The notes: generated from the sequence alone by a model not told the origin. Numbered from the stretch's first letter, positions 9,719 to 19,093 are shown. The stretch is 64,000 nucleotides of DNA from Bacillus sp. FJAT-22090 (GCF_001278755.1 NZ_CP012601.1:1612001-1676000); one strand, 5' to 3'. Numbers and translations: made by a program.

Positions 9719-9943
9719 TTACATTTTTTTCGTATCACTTTGAACAATACCATTCGCAGTGTGAATAGATGCTTTACCACGGATTTTCATAGCAGATGTG
9801 TGTTCAGTAAATTGAGCAATCATTACTTCCCCATCATCCAGTTTCTCCGAATGGTGGAATTTTGTATCAGTACCTCTTGTCAATCCAATAACATGCACGC
9901 CATCTTCTTCTGCTTTTATAACAATAAAATCTGAACTAGACAT
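9719..9943 (-). CDS. mtrB: trp RNA-binding attenuation protein (TRAP)
   Basis: Forms an 11-mer ring that, with tryptophan bound, binds GAG/UAG repeats in trp leader RNAs. The 74-residue product keeps [16 protein letters not shown] and [15 protein letters not shown], including the KKR-type RNA-binding positions as far as they can be judged by eye. The ATG at 9941-9943 has AAAGGAG upstream. It lies between folE (the mtrA gene) and hepS as in B. subtilis. The trp operon it would regulate is not at its usual place in this window. Confidence 0.95.
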   Translation of the reverse strand: MSSSDFIVIKAEEDGVHVIGLTRGTDTKFHHSEKLDDGEVMIAQFTEHTSAMKIRGKASIHTANGIVQSDTKKM

Positions 9944-10010
9944 TTTAAAGTCTCCTTTGTTCACAGTCTTTTTCCATCATAACATATTCTTATCCATTCA
10001 TCCAAAGCTG

Positions 10011-10580
10011 TTACTTCATCTGTATAAAAGACAATATTTCCGATCTTTTCACTTCATCTTTTTCTAAGATACCTTTTGCTACTGCAGTAATTGTTTTAGC
10101 ACCAGGTTTCTTTATACCTCGCATTGTCATACACATATGTTCAGCTTCGATTACAACATAAACACCGTGGGGATTTAGCATATCCATTATGCTTTCCGCT
10201 ATAGTGGATGTAATCCTTTCTTGAAGCTGGGGGCGTCTTGCAGTAGTTTCTACTGCCCTAGCTAATTTACTTAGTCCTGTTACTACTCCATCTCTAGGAA
10301 TATACGCAACATGTGCTTTCCCATAAAAAGGAACTAAATGGTGTTCACACATTGAATAGAACGGTATGTCTTTGACTAATACTAGTTCTTCATGGTCCTC
10401 GTTAAAAACAGTTTTAAAATATTCTTTTGGATCTTGATGTAATCCTTCGAACATTTCAGCGTACATTTTTGAAACTCTTTTTGGTGTGTCTAGTAACCCT
10501 TCCCTCGAAGGATCCTCGCCAACAGCTTCTAAAATCATTGTAACTGCTTTTTCTATTTTTTTCAGATCGACATTTGTCAT
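10011..10580 (-). CDS. folE: GTP cyclohydrolase I
   Basis: Converts GTP to 7,8-dihydroneopterin triphosphate, first step of folate synthesis. It has 189 residues with the zinc site [18 protein letters not shown] and the second cysteine in [22 protein letters not shown] and RPQLQERIT are also family motifs. The ATG follows TAGGGGG. It is followed by mtrB, matching the mtrAB pair of B. subtilis. Confidence 0.96.
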   Translation of the reverse strand: MTNVDLKKIEKAVTMILEAVGEDPSREGLLDTPKRVSKMYAEMFEGLHQDPKEYFKTVFNEDHEELVLVKDIPFYSMCEHHLVPFYGKAHVAYIPRDGVVTGLSKLARAVETTARRPQLQERITSTIAESIMDMLNPHGVYVVIEAEHMCMTMRGIKKPGAKTITAVAKGILEKDEVKRSEILSFIQMK

Positions 10581-10720
10581 CTGTTAACCCCCTAGAAACA
10601 ATTCATCTAAAAAAACGCATTGATATATACCATTAGCATCTTAGCATACGAATCGAATATAATAAATAACTTTCCCAATGGATAATTATGTTTTCTTCAA
10701 GATATGTTTATTTAAAGAAA

Positions 10721-10760
10721 AGAACGGCTACCCAGAAGCTAGCTTCAAGGCAACCGTTCT
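10721..10760 (-). terminator. Rho-independent terminator of hbs
   Basis: On the minus strand AGAACGGTTGCC pairs, with one bulge, with GGTAGCCGTTCT and is followed by TTTTCTTT. It lies 18 bases past the hbs stop. Confidence 0.8.
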
Positions 10761-10777
10761 ATGTACTACAACATCGA

Positions 10778-11050
10778 TTATTTTACTGCGTCTTTAAGCG
10801 CTTTACCTGGTTTAAAAGCAGGCACCTTGCTTGCTGCGATGTCGATTTCTTTACCTGTTTGTGGGTTACGTCCTTTACGTGCAGCACGTTCACGAACTTC
10901 AAAGTTACCAAAACCGATTAATTGAACTTTTTCACCACTTGCAAGTGCAGTTTGAATTGATTCAAATACAGCTTCAACTGCTTTAGATGCGTCTTTTTTA
11001 GAAAGATCCGCAGCTTCAGCAACAGAGTTCACTAATTCTGTTTTATTCAT
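10778..11050 (-). CDS. hbs: HU-type nucleoid DNA-binding protein
   Basis: Homodimeric histone-like protein that bends and compacts DNA. The 90-residue product opens [19 protein letters not shown] and has the beta-arm motif [21 protein letters not shown] choose ATG at 11048-11050, eight bases after AGGAGGTG; an in-frame GTG three codons earlier overlaps that site. It is monocistronic with its own terminator, between spoIVA and folE as in B. subtilis. Confidence 0.97.
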   Translation of the reverse strand: MNKTELVNSVAEAADLSKKDASKAVEAVFESIQTALASGEKVQLIGFGNFEVRERAARKGRNPQTGKEIDIAASKVPAFKPGKALKDAVK

Positions 11051-11179
11051 ACCATTCACCTCCTCTCAAAGGAAGATAGCTTCAACCTGTAAAAAGAGTA
11101 TCACAACCAAAAAGGCTTAGCAACACTATTTGCACCTCTTTTGGGAACTTTAAGCAAAAATAATGGAATTTAATGAAAT

Positions 11180-11215
11180 AACGGGACTTTTCGCATAGTC
11201 GCGAAAAGCCCCGTT
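11180..11215 (-). terminator. Terminator-like hairpin after spoIVA
   Basis: A 15-base stem AACGGGGCTTTTCGC with one mismatch and a 6-base loop begins 8 bases past the spoIVA stop. The following tract ATTTCATT is only weakly U-rich, so termination may be partial. Confidence 0.65.
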
Positions 11216-11222
11216 ATAAATT

Positions 11223-12701
11223 TTATAAAATAAATGTTACTAAACCTCTATCTCCTTCATTTACCATTCTTTCAATTGTTTCACGCATTCTCTTCTTTGC
11301 AATTTCCGAAACATTCTCTGTTTTATATCGCAAACTTTCTTTCATAACTTCTACAAGTGAAGTACCAAAGACTTGTGTTTGCCATAATGCATCTCGATCA
11401 TGTAAATAGCCATGCTTTAAATCTTTTAACAGTTGTTGGCTATGGAATTCTGATCCTATCAGCGGCGCAAATTCAGCTTCCATGTCAACACGGATTATAT
11501 GAAGCGAAGCTGCCTTAGCCTTTAGGCTAACACCGTAGAAATTATTTTGCTTTATAATTTCAGGTGCAGACGGTTGGAAGTCTTGGATAGTTGGTAGCGA
11601 AACACCGTAACCATGTGTTTTGGCAGCCTCTAAAGCCTCTGAAAATTTGTTATATGCCTTTCTAGCTGTTGAAGCTTCTTTCACAAACAGGAGCCAGTCT
11701 TTTTTAGTTTGAATAGGTTCTTCTAACCATTCGTCACACACTTCTTGAAATACCTCAGGTTTTAAGCCAATTTGGATACATGCTGATCCACGCCCAGGAT
11801 TAGCTTCCACAACATCTGCAGATTGAATGAAAGGAACTTGTTTAAATCGTGAAGCCAGCTCTTTCACATCTCTCATTTTAGATACAATTTGAAGCCATTC
11901 CTGCAAGGAGGATGTAATTGCATTATTCACGAAATGATCTGGTTCTAATACATCAGTCCAATCAGGTTTAACTAGTTCAATATCCGTAATCGGAAATTCA
12001 TAAAGTGCTTGTTGGAGTATGTATTGAATTTCCTCCGCAGTCATTCGATCGACAGCAACCGCAATAACCGGCACTTCATGCTCTTTCTGTAAGTCTTCAC
12101 ATAATTGAATAGTATCAACATGACCAGGCAATTTACTATTTAATACAATAACAAAAGGTTTACCGATTTCTTTCAGTTGAGCAATGATTTCTCTTTCCGC
12201 ACTTTCAGCAGCTTTTCTTGGAATATTATTAACCGAGCCATCTGTTGTTACTACTATACCGATTGTTGAATGATCTCGAATTACTTTATCTGTTCCAATT
12301 CTTGCAGCCTCTTCAAATGGGATGGCTTCACTATGCCAAGGTGTATGCACTAATTTTTGACCATCTTCGCCTGAATGCGTTTTTATTCCATCAATCATAT
12401 AACCTACACAATCTACTAATCTAATTTGTAAGCGTAACTGCTCTTCGCCCAGATAAATATTCGTTCCATGTGCAGGAACAAATTTGGGCTCTGCTGTCAT
12501 AATTACATTACCTGGAGAACTTTGTGGAAGTTCATCCTGTGCACGTATTCTTTCCGATTCCTCTTTTATATTTGGAATAACTACAAGCTCCATTACACGC
12601 TTTACAAATGTAGATTTTCCAACACGAACTGGTCCTACAACACCAATATACACATCTCCATTAGTACGCTCTGCTATTTGTTCATAAAGTTTATTTGTCA
12701 T
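11223..12701 (-). CDS. spoIVA: Stage IV sporulation protein A, spore coat basement ATPase
   Basis: Mother-cell ATPase that polymerises on the forespore surface to found the coat and cortex. The product is exactly 492 residues, the B. subtilis length. It has Walker A GPVRVGKST near residue 24, LVDCVGYM and a conserved C-terminus ending RGLVTFIL. The ATG at 12699-12701 follows AAAGGAGA; a longer reading adds 12 unlikely residues. A possible sigma-E promoter is GCATGAA, 14 bases, CATATATT on the minus strand around 12727-12755; its -35 match is weak. Confidence 0.97.
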   Translation of the reverse strand: MTNKLYEQIAERTNGDVYIGVVGPVRVGKSTFVKRVMELVVIPNIKEESERIRAQDELPQSSPGNVIMTAEPKFVPAHGTNIYLGEEQLRLQIRLVDCVGYMIDGIKTHSGEDGQKLVHTPWHSEAIPFEEAARIGTDKVIRDHSTIGIVVTTDGSVNNIPRKAAESAEREIIAQLKEIGKPFVIVLNSKLPGHVDTIQLCEDLQKEHEVPVIAVAVDRMTAEEIQYILQQALYEFPITDIELVKPDWTDVLEPDHFVNNAITSSLQEWLQIVSKMRDVKELASRFKQVPFIQSADVVEANPGRGSACIQIGLKPEVFQEVCDEWLEEPIQTKKDWLLFVKEASTARKAYNKFSEALEAAKTHGYGVSLPTIQDFQPSAPEIIKQNNFYGVSLKAKAASLHIIRVDMEAEFAPLIGSEFHSQQLLKDLKHGYLHDRDALWQTQVFGTSLVEVMKESLRYKTENVSEIAKKRMRETIERMVNEGDRGLVTFIL

Positions 12702-12743
12702 GGATATTCTCCTTTCTTCGCAGTTTAATATATGCACAAAAAA

Positions 12744-12772
12744 AACGTTTCATGCATAATGCACGAAACGTT
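12744..12772 (-). terminator. Terminator between yphF and spoIVA
   Basis: A 14-base stem AACGTTTCGTGCAT with one G-T pair is followed on the minus strand by an eight-T run. It ends the yphE-yphF transcript. The T-run overlaps the spacer of the possible spoIVA promoter. Confidence 0.85.
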
Positions 12773-12779
12773 GGAGAGC

Positions 12780-13490
12780 TTATTTTGATAACATAAAAAC
12801 TGGTTCATTATTCTCATTTACGGTATACGGTAATGAGTAGGCAGGAACAATTGCAAAATTATCTGTTAATAGATGACGAATGTCCTCGCCTGGTTGAACT
12901 TTAGTTTCATTCTCTTGAAGTAAACGATTCAATTCAATTGAGTAATCCACGTATACTTTGCCATCCCCAGTTGCCACTAAAGGTAATTGAGTGTCTGAAT
13001 AAGGGCTCTGTACGGATAATTCACTTTTATATCCCATCTTCTTGTAATCTAATTTGTAGACACCTTCCGTAATGATTTCAGCAACGGGTCCGTATCCATT
13101 AATACCTTTTCGATAGTTTATATCTCGTATAGTATCTGCAATTCGTAAATCTACTAATTTTACAGTCGGATTCTCTTCTACATCCATCAACACGTATTGA
13201 TAAATACCACCAACTTCATAAGAATTTGCTGGCGCCTTCCCTAAGTATGAAGGTACAATTTTTTTAAAGTCAATAGGATACTTAATATACAAGTCAGTTT
13301 CCATATCACGGGTTTTAATCGGTAATAATCCAGCCGAATCTTCTTGAAAGCTATCAACGGCTTTTTGGACAGCTTCTAACTGATCTTCATACGGCAATAG
13401 ATTTTCAGCTTCTTGTCCGTTTTTAAAACCACATCCAGCCAATACAAGAATAGCTATCATGAGCATACCAAGTAGTTTAATATTTCTCAT
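12780..13490 (-). CDS. yphF: Lipoprotein of unknown function, YphF-like
   Basis: Function unknown. The 236-residue product has a lipoprotein signal peptide (MRNIKLLG, hydrophobic stretch, lipobox LAGC with Cys at residue 20), so it should be anchored on the outer face of the membrane. The rest is hydrophilic and mixed alpha/beta, with no motif I recognise. The ATG at 13488-13490 has GGAGATTAGG; the 28-codon upstream extension is non-conserved and encodes no better signal. Position next to yphE and spoIVA matches B. subtilis yphF. Confidence 0.8.
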   Translation of the reverse strand: MRNIKLLGMLMIAILVLAGCGFKNGQEAENLLPYEDQLEAVQKAVDSFQEDSAGLLPIKTRDMETDLYIKYPIDFKKIVPSYLGKAPANSYEVGGIYQYVLMDVEENPTVKLVDLRIADTIRDINYRKGINGYGPVAEIITEGVYKLDYKKMGYKSELSVQSPYSDTQLPLVATGDGKVYVDYSIELNRLLQENETKVQPGEDIRHLLTDNFAIVPAYSLPYTVNENNEPVFMLSK

Positions 13491-13503
13491 CCTAATCTCC
13501 TTA

Positions 13504-13710
13504 CTAAGCTTTTGTTGGATTAAAGATAATATATACCATTGTGATAAATCCAATAAATAATAATATGTATGCAATCAAACCAAATATAGCTTTTAGAAAT
13601 TTGTTTTGTAGTTTCGTCTTAACAAAGAACATAAACAACATAGCTAAAAACATACTGCCCATTGAACCAAATGAAATCCACATCTTATCCATAGATGATA
13701 TCAATAACAT
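13504..13710 (-). CDS. yphE: Small two-helix membrane protein, YphE-like (DUF2768)
   Basis: A 68-residue protein with two hydrophobic helices (about 7-28 and 36-62) and a short basic loop KTKLQNKFLK. It matches the B. subtilis yphE position directly before yphF; the DUF2768 label is from memory of that family. Function unknown, possibly sporulation-linked by context. The ATG at 13708-13710 has AAAGGTGG eight bases upstream; a GTG four codons earlier overlaps that site. Confidence 0.75.
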   Translation of the reverse strand: MLLISSMDKMWISFGSMGSMFLAMLFMFFVKTKLQNKFLKAIFGLIAYILLFIGFITMVYIIFNPTKA

Positions 13711-13752
13711 GTGCTTACCCACCTTTCTACAACTAAAAAGTATATCACATCA

Positions 13753-13783
13753 AAAAAGAGTTGTAATTTGTACAACTCTTTTT
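13753..13783 (-). terminator. Terminator after gpsA
   Basis: A perfect 13-base stem AAAAAGAGTTGTA with a 5-base loop, seven bases past the gpsA stop; on the minus strand the hairpin ends in a T-run (CTTTTTTG). It separates gpsA from yphE. Confidence 0.8.
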
Positions 13784-13790
13784 GTATAAA

Positions 13791-14810
13791 TTAGAAAGTT
13801 TTATAATCCTCTAACTCATGTTTCTTCGTTCTATGCATTAGTATATCTACTGCCTCTTTAGGACTTATATTTTCAAATAAAACAGAATAAAGCGCTTCAG
13901 TAATAGGCATATCCACCTGTTGTTTTTGAGCTAGTTGATAAGCAGCTTTCGTAGTTCGAACGCCCTCTACTACCATACCTATCTCATTTAGTACTTTTTC
14001 AAGCGATGCACCTTTGCCAAGCATATTTCCAGCTCTCCAGTTTCTAGAATGGACGCTTGTACACGTGGCAATCAAGTCTCCCATCCCAGTTAAACCTGAA
14101 AATGTATAAGGTTGTGCGCCTAAACTAATACCTAACCTCGTAATTTCTGCTAGGCCTCTTGTTATAAGCGCAGCCTTTGCATTATCACCATAGCCTAATC
14201 CATCAACAATACCTGCAGCTAAAGCAATTACATTTTTAAGGGCAGCCCCTATTTCTACACCAATCACGTCATCATTCGTATATACTCGAAAAGAATTGTT
14301 CATAAATAAGTCTTGAACCTGTTTAGCAGCTTCCATATTCTCACTCGCAGCAGTAATAGTAGTAGGGTGGTTTAAGACAACTTCTTCTGCATGGCTCGGA
14401 CCAGATAATACAACAATTGCTTCCACATTGATTGTAGGTATTTCATCTACAATCATTTCAGAAATACGTTTGAATGAATCAGGTTCTATCCCCTTCGAAA
14501 CATGCACAAACAGTTTTTTACTATTTAAATGCTCTTTCATATCACGACAAACATCTCGAATCGCCTTCGTAGGAACCGCAATTACAATGGTATTTGCATG
14601 TTTGATAGCTGTTTCAAAGCTACTAGTTGCTTTTAGGTTACTCGGTAAAACGGTTTCTGGTAGATACTTTTTATTTGTATGTTCAGTATTTATTTCAGCT
14701 GCTTGGTTTTCTCTATGTGACCAAAGGAGACAATCATGATTGTTATTAGCTAGTACCATTGCTAGAGCTGTACCCCAGCTACCAGCTCCTAATACAGTTA
14801 TCTTCTCCAT
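13791..14810 (-). CDS. gpsA: NAD(P)H-dependent glycerol-3-phosphate dehydrogenase
   Basis: Reduces dihydroxyacetone phosphate to sn-glycerol-3-phosphate for phospholipids. The 339-residue product has the Rossmann motif [10 protein letters not shown] at residues 8-17, [30 protein letters not shown] with the catalytic lysine, and [16 protein letters not shown]. The ATG follows AAAGGGG. It lies 28 bases after der, the same pairing as in B. subtilis. Confidence 0.96.
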   Translation of the reverse strand: MEKITVLGAGSWGTALAMVLANNNHDCLLWSHRENQAAEINTEHTNKKYLPETVLPSNLKATSSFETAIKHANTIVIAVPTKAIRDVCRDMKEHLNSKKLFVHVSKGIEPDSFKRISEMIVDEIPTINVEAIVVLSGPSHAEEVVLNHPTTITAASENMEAAKQVQDLFMNNSFRVYTNDDVIGVEIGAALKNVIALAAGIVDGLGYGDNAKAALITRGLAEITRLGISLGAQPYTFSGLTGMGDLIATCTSVHSRNWRAGNMLGKGASLEKVLNEIGMVVEGVRTTKAAYQLAQKQQVDMPITEALYSVLFENISPKEAVDILMHRTKKHELEDYKTF

Positions 14811-14838
14811 TACTATACGCCCCTTTAAAACAATTTAA

Positions 14839-16149
14839 TCAAGTTCTTGCACGAGTAATGATTCGGATAGGAGTTCCCTCAAAATCAAATGATTCTCTAA
14901 TACGATTTTCTAAAAATCGCTCGTATGAGAAGTGCATTAACTCAGGTTCATTTACAAACACAACAAATGTCGGTGGCTTAATAGCCACTTGCGTTGCATA
15001 GTAAATACGCAATCTTTTGCCTTTATCAGTAGGGGCAGGATTACGAGCTACAGAATCCTCAATCACTTCATTCAATACAGAAGATTGTACACGAAGTGAA
15101 TGATTTTCACTTACTTTATTAATAATAGGTAAAATTGCATGCACACGTTGTTTTGTTTTCGCTGATACAAATACTATTGGTGCATAGTCTAAGAATTGAA
15201 AATGTTCACGAATAGATTTTGTCATTTCATTCATCGTTTTATCATTTTTCTCAATTGCATCCCATTTATTGACTACGATAATAACCGCTTTTCCGCCCTC
15301 ATGTGCATATCCAGCAATTTTTTTATCCTGCTCCTGAATACCTTCTTCTGCATTTATAACAACTAAGACAACATCTGAGCGTTCTATCGCCTTTAGAGCA
15401 CGTAGCACACTGTATTTCTCCGTTGTTTCGTAAACTTTACCTTTTTTTCGCATTCCTGCTGTGTCGATCATGACATAATCTTGTCCATCAAAGGAGTACT
15501 CGGTGTCTATAGCATCTCTCGTAGTACCAGCTATATCACTTACGATTACACGTTCATGTCCTAAAAATGCATTGATTAATGATGACTTCCCTACATTAGG
15601 TCTTCCGATTAATGAGAATTTAATAACATCCTCACCGTACTCTTGGTCCTCCAAATCAGGGAAATTTTTCGCAACTTCATCTAACAAATCCCCAAGTCCA
15701 AGTCCATGTGATCCAGAGATCGGATATGGTTCGCCCATACCTAATGCATAAAAGTCATAGATCATTTCACGCATATCAGGATTGTCGATTTTATTCACCG
15801 CTAAAACTACAGGCTTTTTCGTTTTGTATAAAATTTTTGCAACATATTCGTCAGCTGAAGTTACACCTTCTCGCCCATTTGTTAAGAAAACAATTACGTC
15901 AGCTTCGTCCATTGCAATTTCTGCTTGTTGTTTAATCTGCTCTAAGAATGGTTCATCACTAAGCTCAATACCACCTGTGTCAATAATGTTAAACTCATGT
16001 GTTAACCAATCTGCCGAGCTATATATACGATCACGTGTAACACCTGGAATATCTTCCACAATAGATACACGCTCTCCTACAATTCGATTAAATATGGTTG
16101 ATTTGCCGACATTTGGCCTACCAACGATTGCTACTACTGGTTTTGTCAT
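14839..16149 (-). CDS. der: Ribosome biogenesis GTPase Der (EngA)
   Basis: Two tandem GTPase domains and a KH-like C-terminus act in 50S subunit assembly. The 436-residue protein has P-loops GRPNVGKST at residue 10 and again GRPNVGKSS near 182, two DTxG motifs (DTGGIE, DTAGMR) and NKxD motifs (NKID, NKWD). Length equals the B. subtilis protein. The ATG follows GGAAGGATG. It heads the der-gpsA unit. Confidence 0.97.
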   Translation of the reverse strand: MTKPVVAIVGRPNVGKSTIFNRIVGERVSIVEDIPGVTRDRIYSSADWLTHEFNIIDTGGIELSDEPFLEQIKQQAEIAMDEADVIVFLTNGREGVTSADEYVAKILYKTKKPVVLAVNKIDNPDMREMIYDFYALGMGEPYPISGSHGLGLGDLLDEVAKNFPDLEDQEYGEDVIKFSLIGRPNVGKSSLINAFLGHERVIVSDIAGTTRDAIDTEYSFDGQDYVMIDTAGMRKKGKVYETTEKYSVLRALKAIERSDVVLVVINAEEGIQEQDKKIAGYAHEGGKAVIIVVNKWDAIEKNDKTMNEMTKSIREHFQFLDYAPIVFVSAKTKQRVHAILPIINKVSENHSLRVQSSVLNEVIEDSVARNPAPTDKGKRLRIYYATQVAIKPPTFVVFVNEPELMHFSYERFLENRIRESFDFEGTPIRIITRART

Positions 16150-16645
16150 TGCTAATTCATCCTTCCAACTTCATCTATTCTGTATTATACAACATAGTGA
16201 CACACAAATGCACATTCCCTATATATTAAACGAAATCCTAGACGTATCATTGTTTAGAAATTGTTAAAACTTACACAAAGCAAATTAATTGCTACCATGC
16301 ATTGCCTTGGGATACTTTGGGGCTAACAAATAAATAAAAAATAAAAGTCATAGGCGGCATTATGTATAGGTTAAGAAAGCTAACTAACGGATATTACAAG
16401 CGCAATACTAATAAACAGACAACAAATTATTGTTATCTTTATCTTTATTTGTATAACTATTCAGCTACACCCTCGGTGGGAATCGATTTGAGCACTCAAT
16501 ACTATTGATTCAAGGTCTTTTAGATTCCCAGTGTAAAATCTGTGTAAAAAAATAATTGTTTTCACCAATTAGATATAATATGTTTACTCCATTTCCATTT
16601 ACAAGTAAGTTATAATAAATACCAAAATGGGATGGAGAGAATCAT
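16150..16645. other. Gene-free interval upstream of the accessory gap
   Basis: About 500 bases without a convincing gene on either strand. I see only an imperfect inverted pair TGGGAATC and GATTCCCA around 16479-16531. It has no T-run on either strand and does not fold as a tRNA by eye. The interval marks the left edge of the stretch where local gene content departs from the B. subtilis order. Confidence 0.6.
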
Positions 16646-17215
16646 TTGAAAGTTTTTGCTTTGCTTTTAACCACTACACTTTTACTTATCGGTTGTTCAG
16701 ATAAACAACAAGAAACTTCTAGTGTTGATGATAATAAAGTTGAAGGAACACTTGAAGTTGTTACTCATGAAGAACCTACCGAAAATGAAACAACTAATGA
16801 AGAAGAAACAACAAAAACAGAGAAAACTGAAGATATTACAGCACCTTTGGTAGAAATAGATAATACATTAACACGTGCAAACATAGATGCATTATTTTCA
16901 GTAGATCCAGACGAAACGCAATATGAAAATGGTCAACTGGAATTTAAACAAGGTGAAATTGTAGAAGTTGATTATATTTCTTATTTAGGAACAGATGGAA
17001 TTGATTATGTAAGTGCTATGTTTTTTGAAGATGAATTAGTAAATATTCAATTAGATACTACATTATCAGATGAAGAATTAGAAAAACGTTTAGGCATAGA
17101 TATTAATGAAGACTTAATGATTGAAGACATGCGAGAAAGAGGAGTTTACGAAATCACTTTTAATGATAAATTCAATGAAAGTGAAATAGCAAGATACCCT
17201 TTTGAAATGGATTAA
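16646..17215 (+). CDS. Acidic lipoprotein of unknown function
   Basis: A 189-residue plus-strand product with a lipoprotein signal (MKVFALLL, lipobox LIGC, Cys at residue 17), a Glu/Thr-rich linker at about 20-68, then a compact acidic domain to the end. I recognise no family. The start is TTG at 16646 with GGATGGAGAG upstream; no ATG precedes it in frame. It has its own terminator. It is oriented against the surrounding minus-strand genes, in an accessory-looking gap. Confidence 0.8.
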   Translation: MKVFALLLTTTLLLIGCSDKQQETSSVDDNKVEGTLEVVTHEEPTENETTNEEETTKTEKTEDITAPLVEIDNTLTRANIDALFSVDPDETQYENGQLEFKQGEIVEVDYISYLGTDGIDYVSAMFFEDELVNIQLDTTLSDEELEKRLGIDINEDLMIEDMRERGVYEITFNDKFNESEIARYPFEMD

Positions 17216-17217
17216 AT

Positions 17218-17255
17218 AACAAAAGCCCAACCTCAATAATGGTTGGGCTTTTGTT
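17218..17255 (+). terminator. Rho-independent terminator of the lipoprotein gene
   Basis: A perfect 15-base stem AACAAAAGCCCAACC with an 8-base loop; the 3' arm ends in a T-rich stretch. It begins 3 bases after the stop codon. Confidence 0.9.
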
Positions 17256-17396
17256 TATAGCATAGAACGCAGTGCCTTCATCAACTAAAGCACCCTTTAG
17301 TTGAATAAAACATAAATCACTCGTTGGATTCAATTATTTTAACGTAACGTCTGCCGCTTCTAACTTGGCGGCTAACTAAATTAAAAATAGTTTAGA

Positions 17397-17582
17397 TCAT
17401 TCGTTATCCATATTTGGATTTTGTTGACGAAGCATCCAGTAATATTGAACAAGCTGATTCTCATACTTAAAGTGCAATTCGTAAAAATACATATGCCATT
17501 TTGGATCTATATGTTCATAGTATTTCGCTAAAGTACCGTATAAACTTGTCTTCTGAAGAAGCTCTGCTAAACGAGGATCCAT
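17397..17582 (-). CDS. Small aromatic-rich protein of unknown function
   Basis: A 61-residue soluble protein, MDPRLAELLQKTSLYG at the start and strikingly rich in Tyr, Trp, His and Phe between residues 20 and 50. No family recognised. The ATG has a strong AAAAGGAGAG site six bases upstream, the best evidence that it is translated. The composition recalls small spore-associated proteins but this is only an impression. Confidence 0.65.
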   Translation of the reverse strand: MDPRLAELLQKTSLYGTLAKYYEHIDPKWHMYFYELHFKYENQLVQYYWMLRQQNPNMDNE

Positions 17583-17651
17583 TTATTCTCTCCTTTTTCT
17601 TTTCAACTATAATCAATGTATTCACCAATCATGATTCCTGATTAGGCAAAT

Positions 17652-17684
17652 AAAAAAAGCCCCACCCACAATTAAGTGAGGAGG
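17652..17684 (-). terminator. Probable terminator closing the small-ORF cluster
   Basis: On the minus strand CCTCCTCAC pairs with GTGGGTGGGG, with G-T pairs and one mismatch, around a 6-base loop and is followed by CTTTTTTTATTT. It would end a transcript from the minus-strand ORFs at 17739-18151. Confidence 0.6.
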
Positions 17685-17738
17685 AATGGAATTATTTTTG
17701 TCAGTCATTATAACTCAAATTCTTGGTTATTCTTATAT

Positions 17739-17843
17739 TTAACGAGAAATATTGTATTCTATACTTATTAAAATTATAACTATAATCATTACTATCATTA
17801 CTATAATTCTATTTCTATTTCTTATATTTTTATTAGCTTTCAT
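17739..17843 (-). CDS. Putative 34-residue single-pass membrane peptide
   Basis: A tiny ORF opening MKANKNIRNRNR, then a helix made almost wholly of Ile, Val and Met (residues 13-27), ending EYNISR. A basic N-terminus followed by a hydrophobic helix predicts a type II single-pass peptide. It has no strong ribosome site of its own, but its ATG overlaps the stop of a 13-codon ORF as TAATG, suggesting coupled translation. It resembles type I toxin peptides in layout only. Very AT-rich, so chance is possible. Confidence 0.35.
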   Translation of the reverse strand: MKANKNIRNRNRIIVMIVMIIVIILISIEYNISR

Positions 17844-17884
17844 TATTCCAATATCCCAGAATTATCTGCTACTACTCTTTTCAT
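17843..17884 (-). CDS. Putative 13-codon leader peptide coupled to the next ORF
   Basis: A 13-codon ORF (MKRVVADNSGILE) with a strong AAGGAGAAATCT site upstream and a stop overlapping the next start as TAATG. The strong site in front of such a short frame suggests it serves to load ribosomes for the downstream membrane peptide. Conservation is unknown. Confidence 0.35.
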   Translation of the reverse strand: MKRVVADNSGILE

Positions 17885-17941
17885 AGATTTCTCCTTTTTC
17901 CTTAGAAACTTTTAAATTTTTTTAAAATAGTTCAAACCATG

Positions 17942-18151
17942 TCACCTATATATTTTCGTTTCTTTTATTACTTTTATTTCATATCCTCTATCCATTTTGT
18001 TAATTTCAACTAGATCACCCACATTCAAAGAAACATCAATCATTTTTTTAGGAATTATTATACACTTCGAATCATCTATTAATTGTGAAAATAATCCAAA
18101 AAAATCATCTCTTTGTCTCAGAACATAATACCTCTTCATAACCGTTCGCAT
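17942..18151 (-). CDS. Small protein, DUF3006-like
   Basis: A 69-residue protein with the pattern basic start, IIIPKKMIDVSLNVGDLVEI, then alternating charged residues. This resembles small beta-barrel DUF3006-type proteins, recognised by eye only. The ATG at 18149-18151 has AGGAAAG about six bases upstream; an internal ATG four codons later has none. It heads a minus-strand cluster with the 13- and 34-codon ORFs and a terminator at 17652. Confidence 0.55.
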   Translation of the reverse strand: MRTVMKRYYVLRQRDDFFGLFSQLIDDSKCIIIPKKMIDVSLNVGDLVEINKMDRGYEIKVIKETKIYR

Positions 18152-18570
18152 CTTCTTTCCTAGTAATAATATTCTTGCTAAGATTATTTTAAAATATCCG
18201 GTATTTCAGTAATTCATGTTGCCTACCCCACAAGGAATATTATACTAAAAAAATAATTTTGTCTATCCTTTTTGAATATTCAATTTTTACTATAATGTGA
18301 AAGAACAAAAAAGCGACCTTCACAATTATTATCTGCACCACTTATAAAGTCACTCTTCAGTCCTCCTTTTCTTTTGCTCAAAATATTCTATTTACAAAGT
18401 CGCTTGCCTTACTGGTCTGTGTATAAAAATCGCATTTGAGATGAATAATAAGCGCGTTATTAGGGATTATAAAGGTAGAGGGATGACCTATGTGGGATCA
18501 CATTTATTAGTATGTAATCAACTCTCCTTTCGTAGGCTATTTGGAAATTTATTTAGGAGGTTCTACACAA
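18152..18570. other. Intergenic stretch without a supported gene
   Basis: About 420 AT-rich bases. The pair AAGCGAC near 18313 and GTCGCTT near 18398 is inverted but about 80 bases apart. A 46-codon plus-strand frame from about 18441 lacks a good ribosome site and is not called. Confidence 0.5.
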
Positions 18571-18750
18571 ATGACAAATAAAAACGTGAATACGAATGCA
18601 AGTACTAGTAAGAAAAAGAAAGTTCAAACTACTGATACAGCGTATGGAGATCCTGTAAAAGCCTCTTCACTTACTATAAATAATGATTATAAGCAAGCTA
18701 CTTCCACAATTGCTGAAAGTACACAGAATGGTAATAGTCGAAAAGATTAA
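18571..18750 (+). CDS. Small Thr/Asn/Lys-rich hydrophilic protein
   Basis: A 59-residue hydrophilic product, low in complexity and rich in Thr, Asn, Ser and Lys (MTNKNVNTNASTSKKKK at the start), with no cysteine, no membrane segment and a single aromatic type. Such composition is seen in small spore proteins, but none of the SASP signatures is present. The ATG at 18571 has a strong TTAGGAGG eight bases upstream; a frame beginning ten codons earlier would hide that site. Confidence 0.6.
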   Translation: MTNKNVNTNASTSKKKKVQTTDTAYGDPVKASSLTINNDYKQATSTIAESTQNGNSRKD

Positions 18751-18884
18751 AAAAGGAATAGAAAAAGATCTAGGTCAAATCAACACTAATTGGTTATATT
18801 ATTTTGTAATTATTGGACATATTATTAAAAGCAAATAAGACGCGTCACTTTCCTTCCTAACTCCCAGTTTAATATCCAGTTTTT

Positions 18885-18914
18885 AAAGACCTTCATGCAA
18901 AAGGTCTTTTTTGT
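18885..18914 (+). terminator. Terminator downstream of the 59-residue gene
   Basis: AAAGACCTT, a short loop, and AAGGTCTTT followed by TTTTG. It is 135 bases beyond the plus-strand small gene. Between it and ypfD I see no further gene. Confidence 0.75.
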
Positions 18915-19067
18915 TTTAGGATACATTTTTCGAAGTGTTCACTTTTTATTGATTTTTCACTATTGAAACTTCCCACCTTCAATGGGAGAAGCAGAGGCGA
19001 AGCATTTGGTCTTCTGTGGAAACGGGACTCCCTTTAGTAAAATTGCATGGGATTAGGACACACAAAA

Positions 19068-19093
19068 GCAGGCGACTTTATAAAATCGCCTGC
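19068..19093 (-). terminator. Terminator of ypfD
   Basis: A GCAGGCGA stem with its extension, around a short A/T loop, is followed on the minus strand by TTTTGTG. It lies about 60 bases past the ypfD stop. Confidence 0.75.

Noticed and set aside
16460..16535. Possible tRNA remnant or attachment site
   Set aside because: The GGGAATC/GATTCCC pair is suggestive, but no cloverleaf arms or T-loop could be drawn and no integrase gene is near.
18441..18580. 46-codon plus-strand frame before the 59-residue gene
   Set aside because: No ribosome site, and it overlaps the leader and ribosome site of the better gene at 18571.
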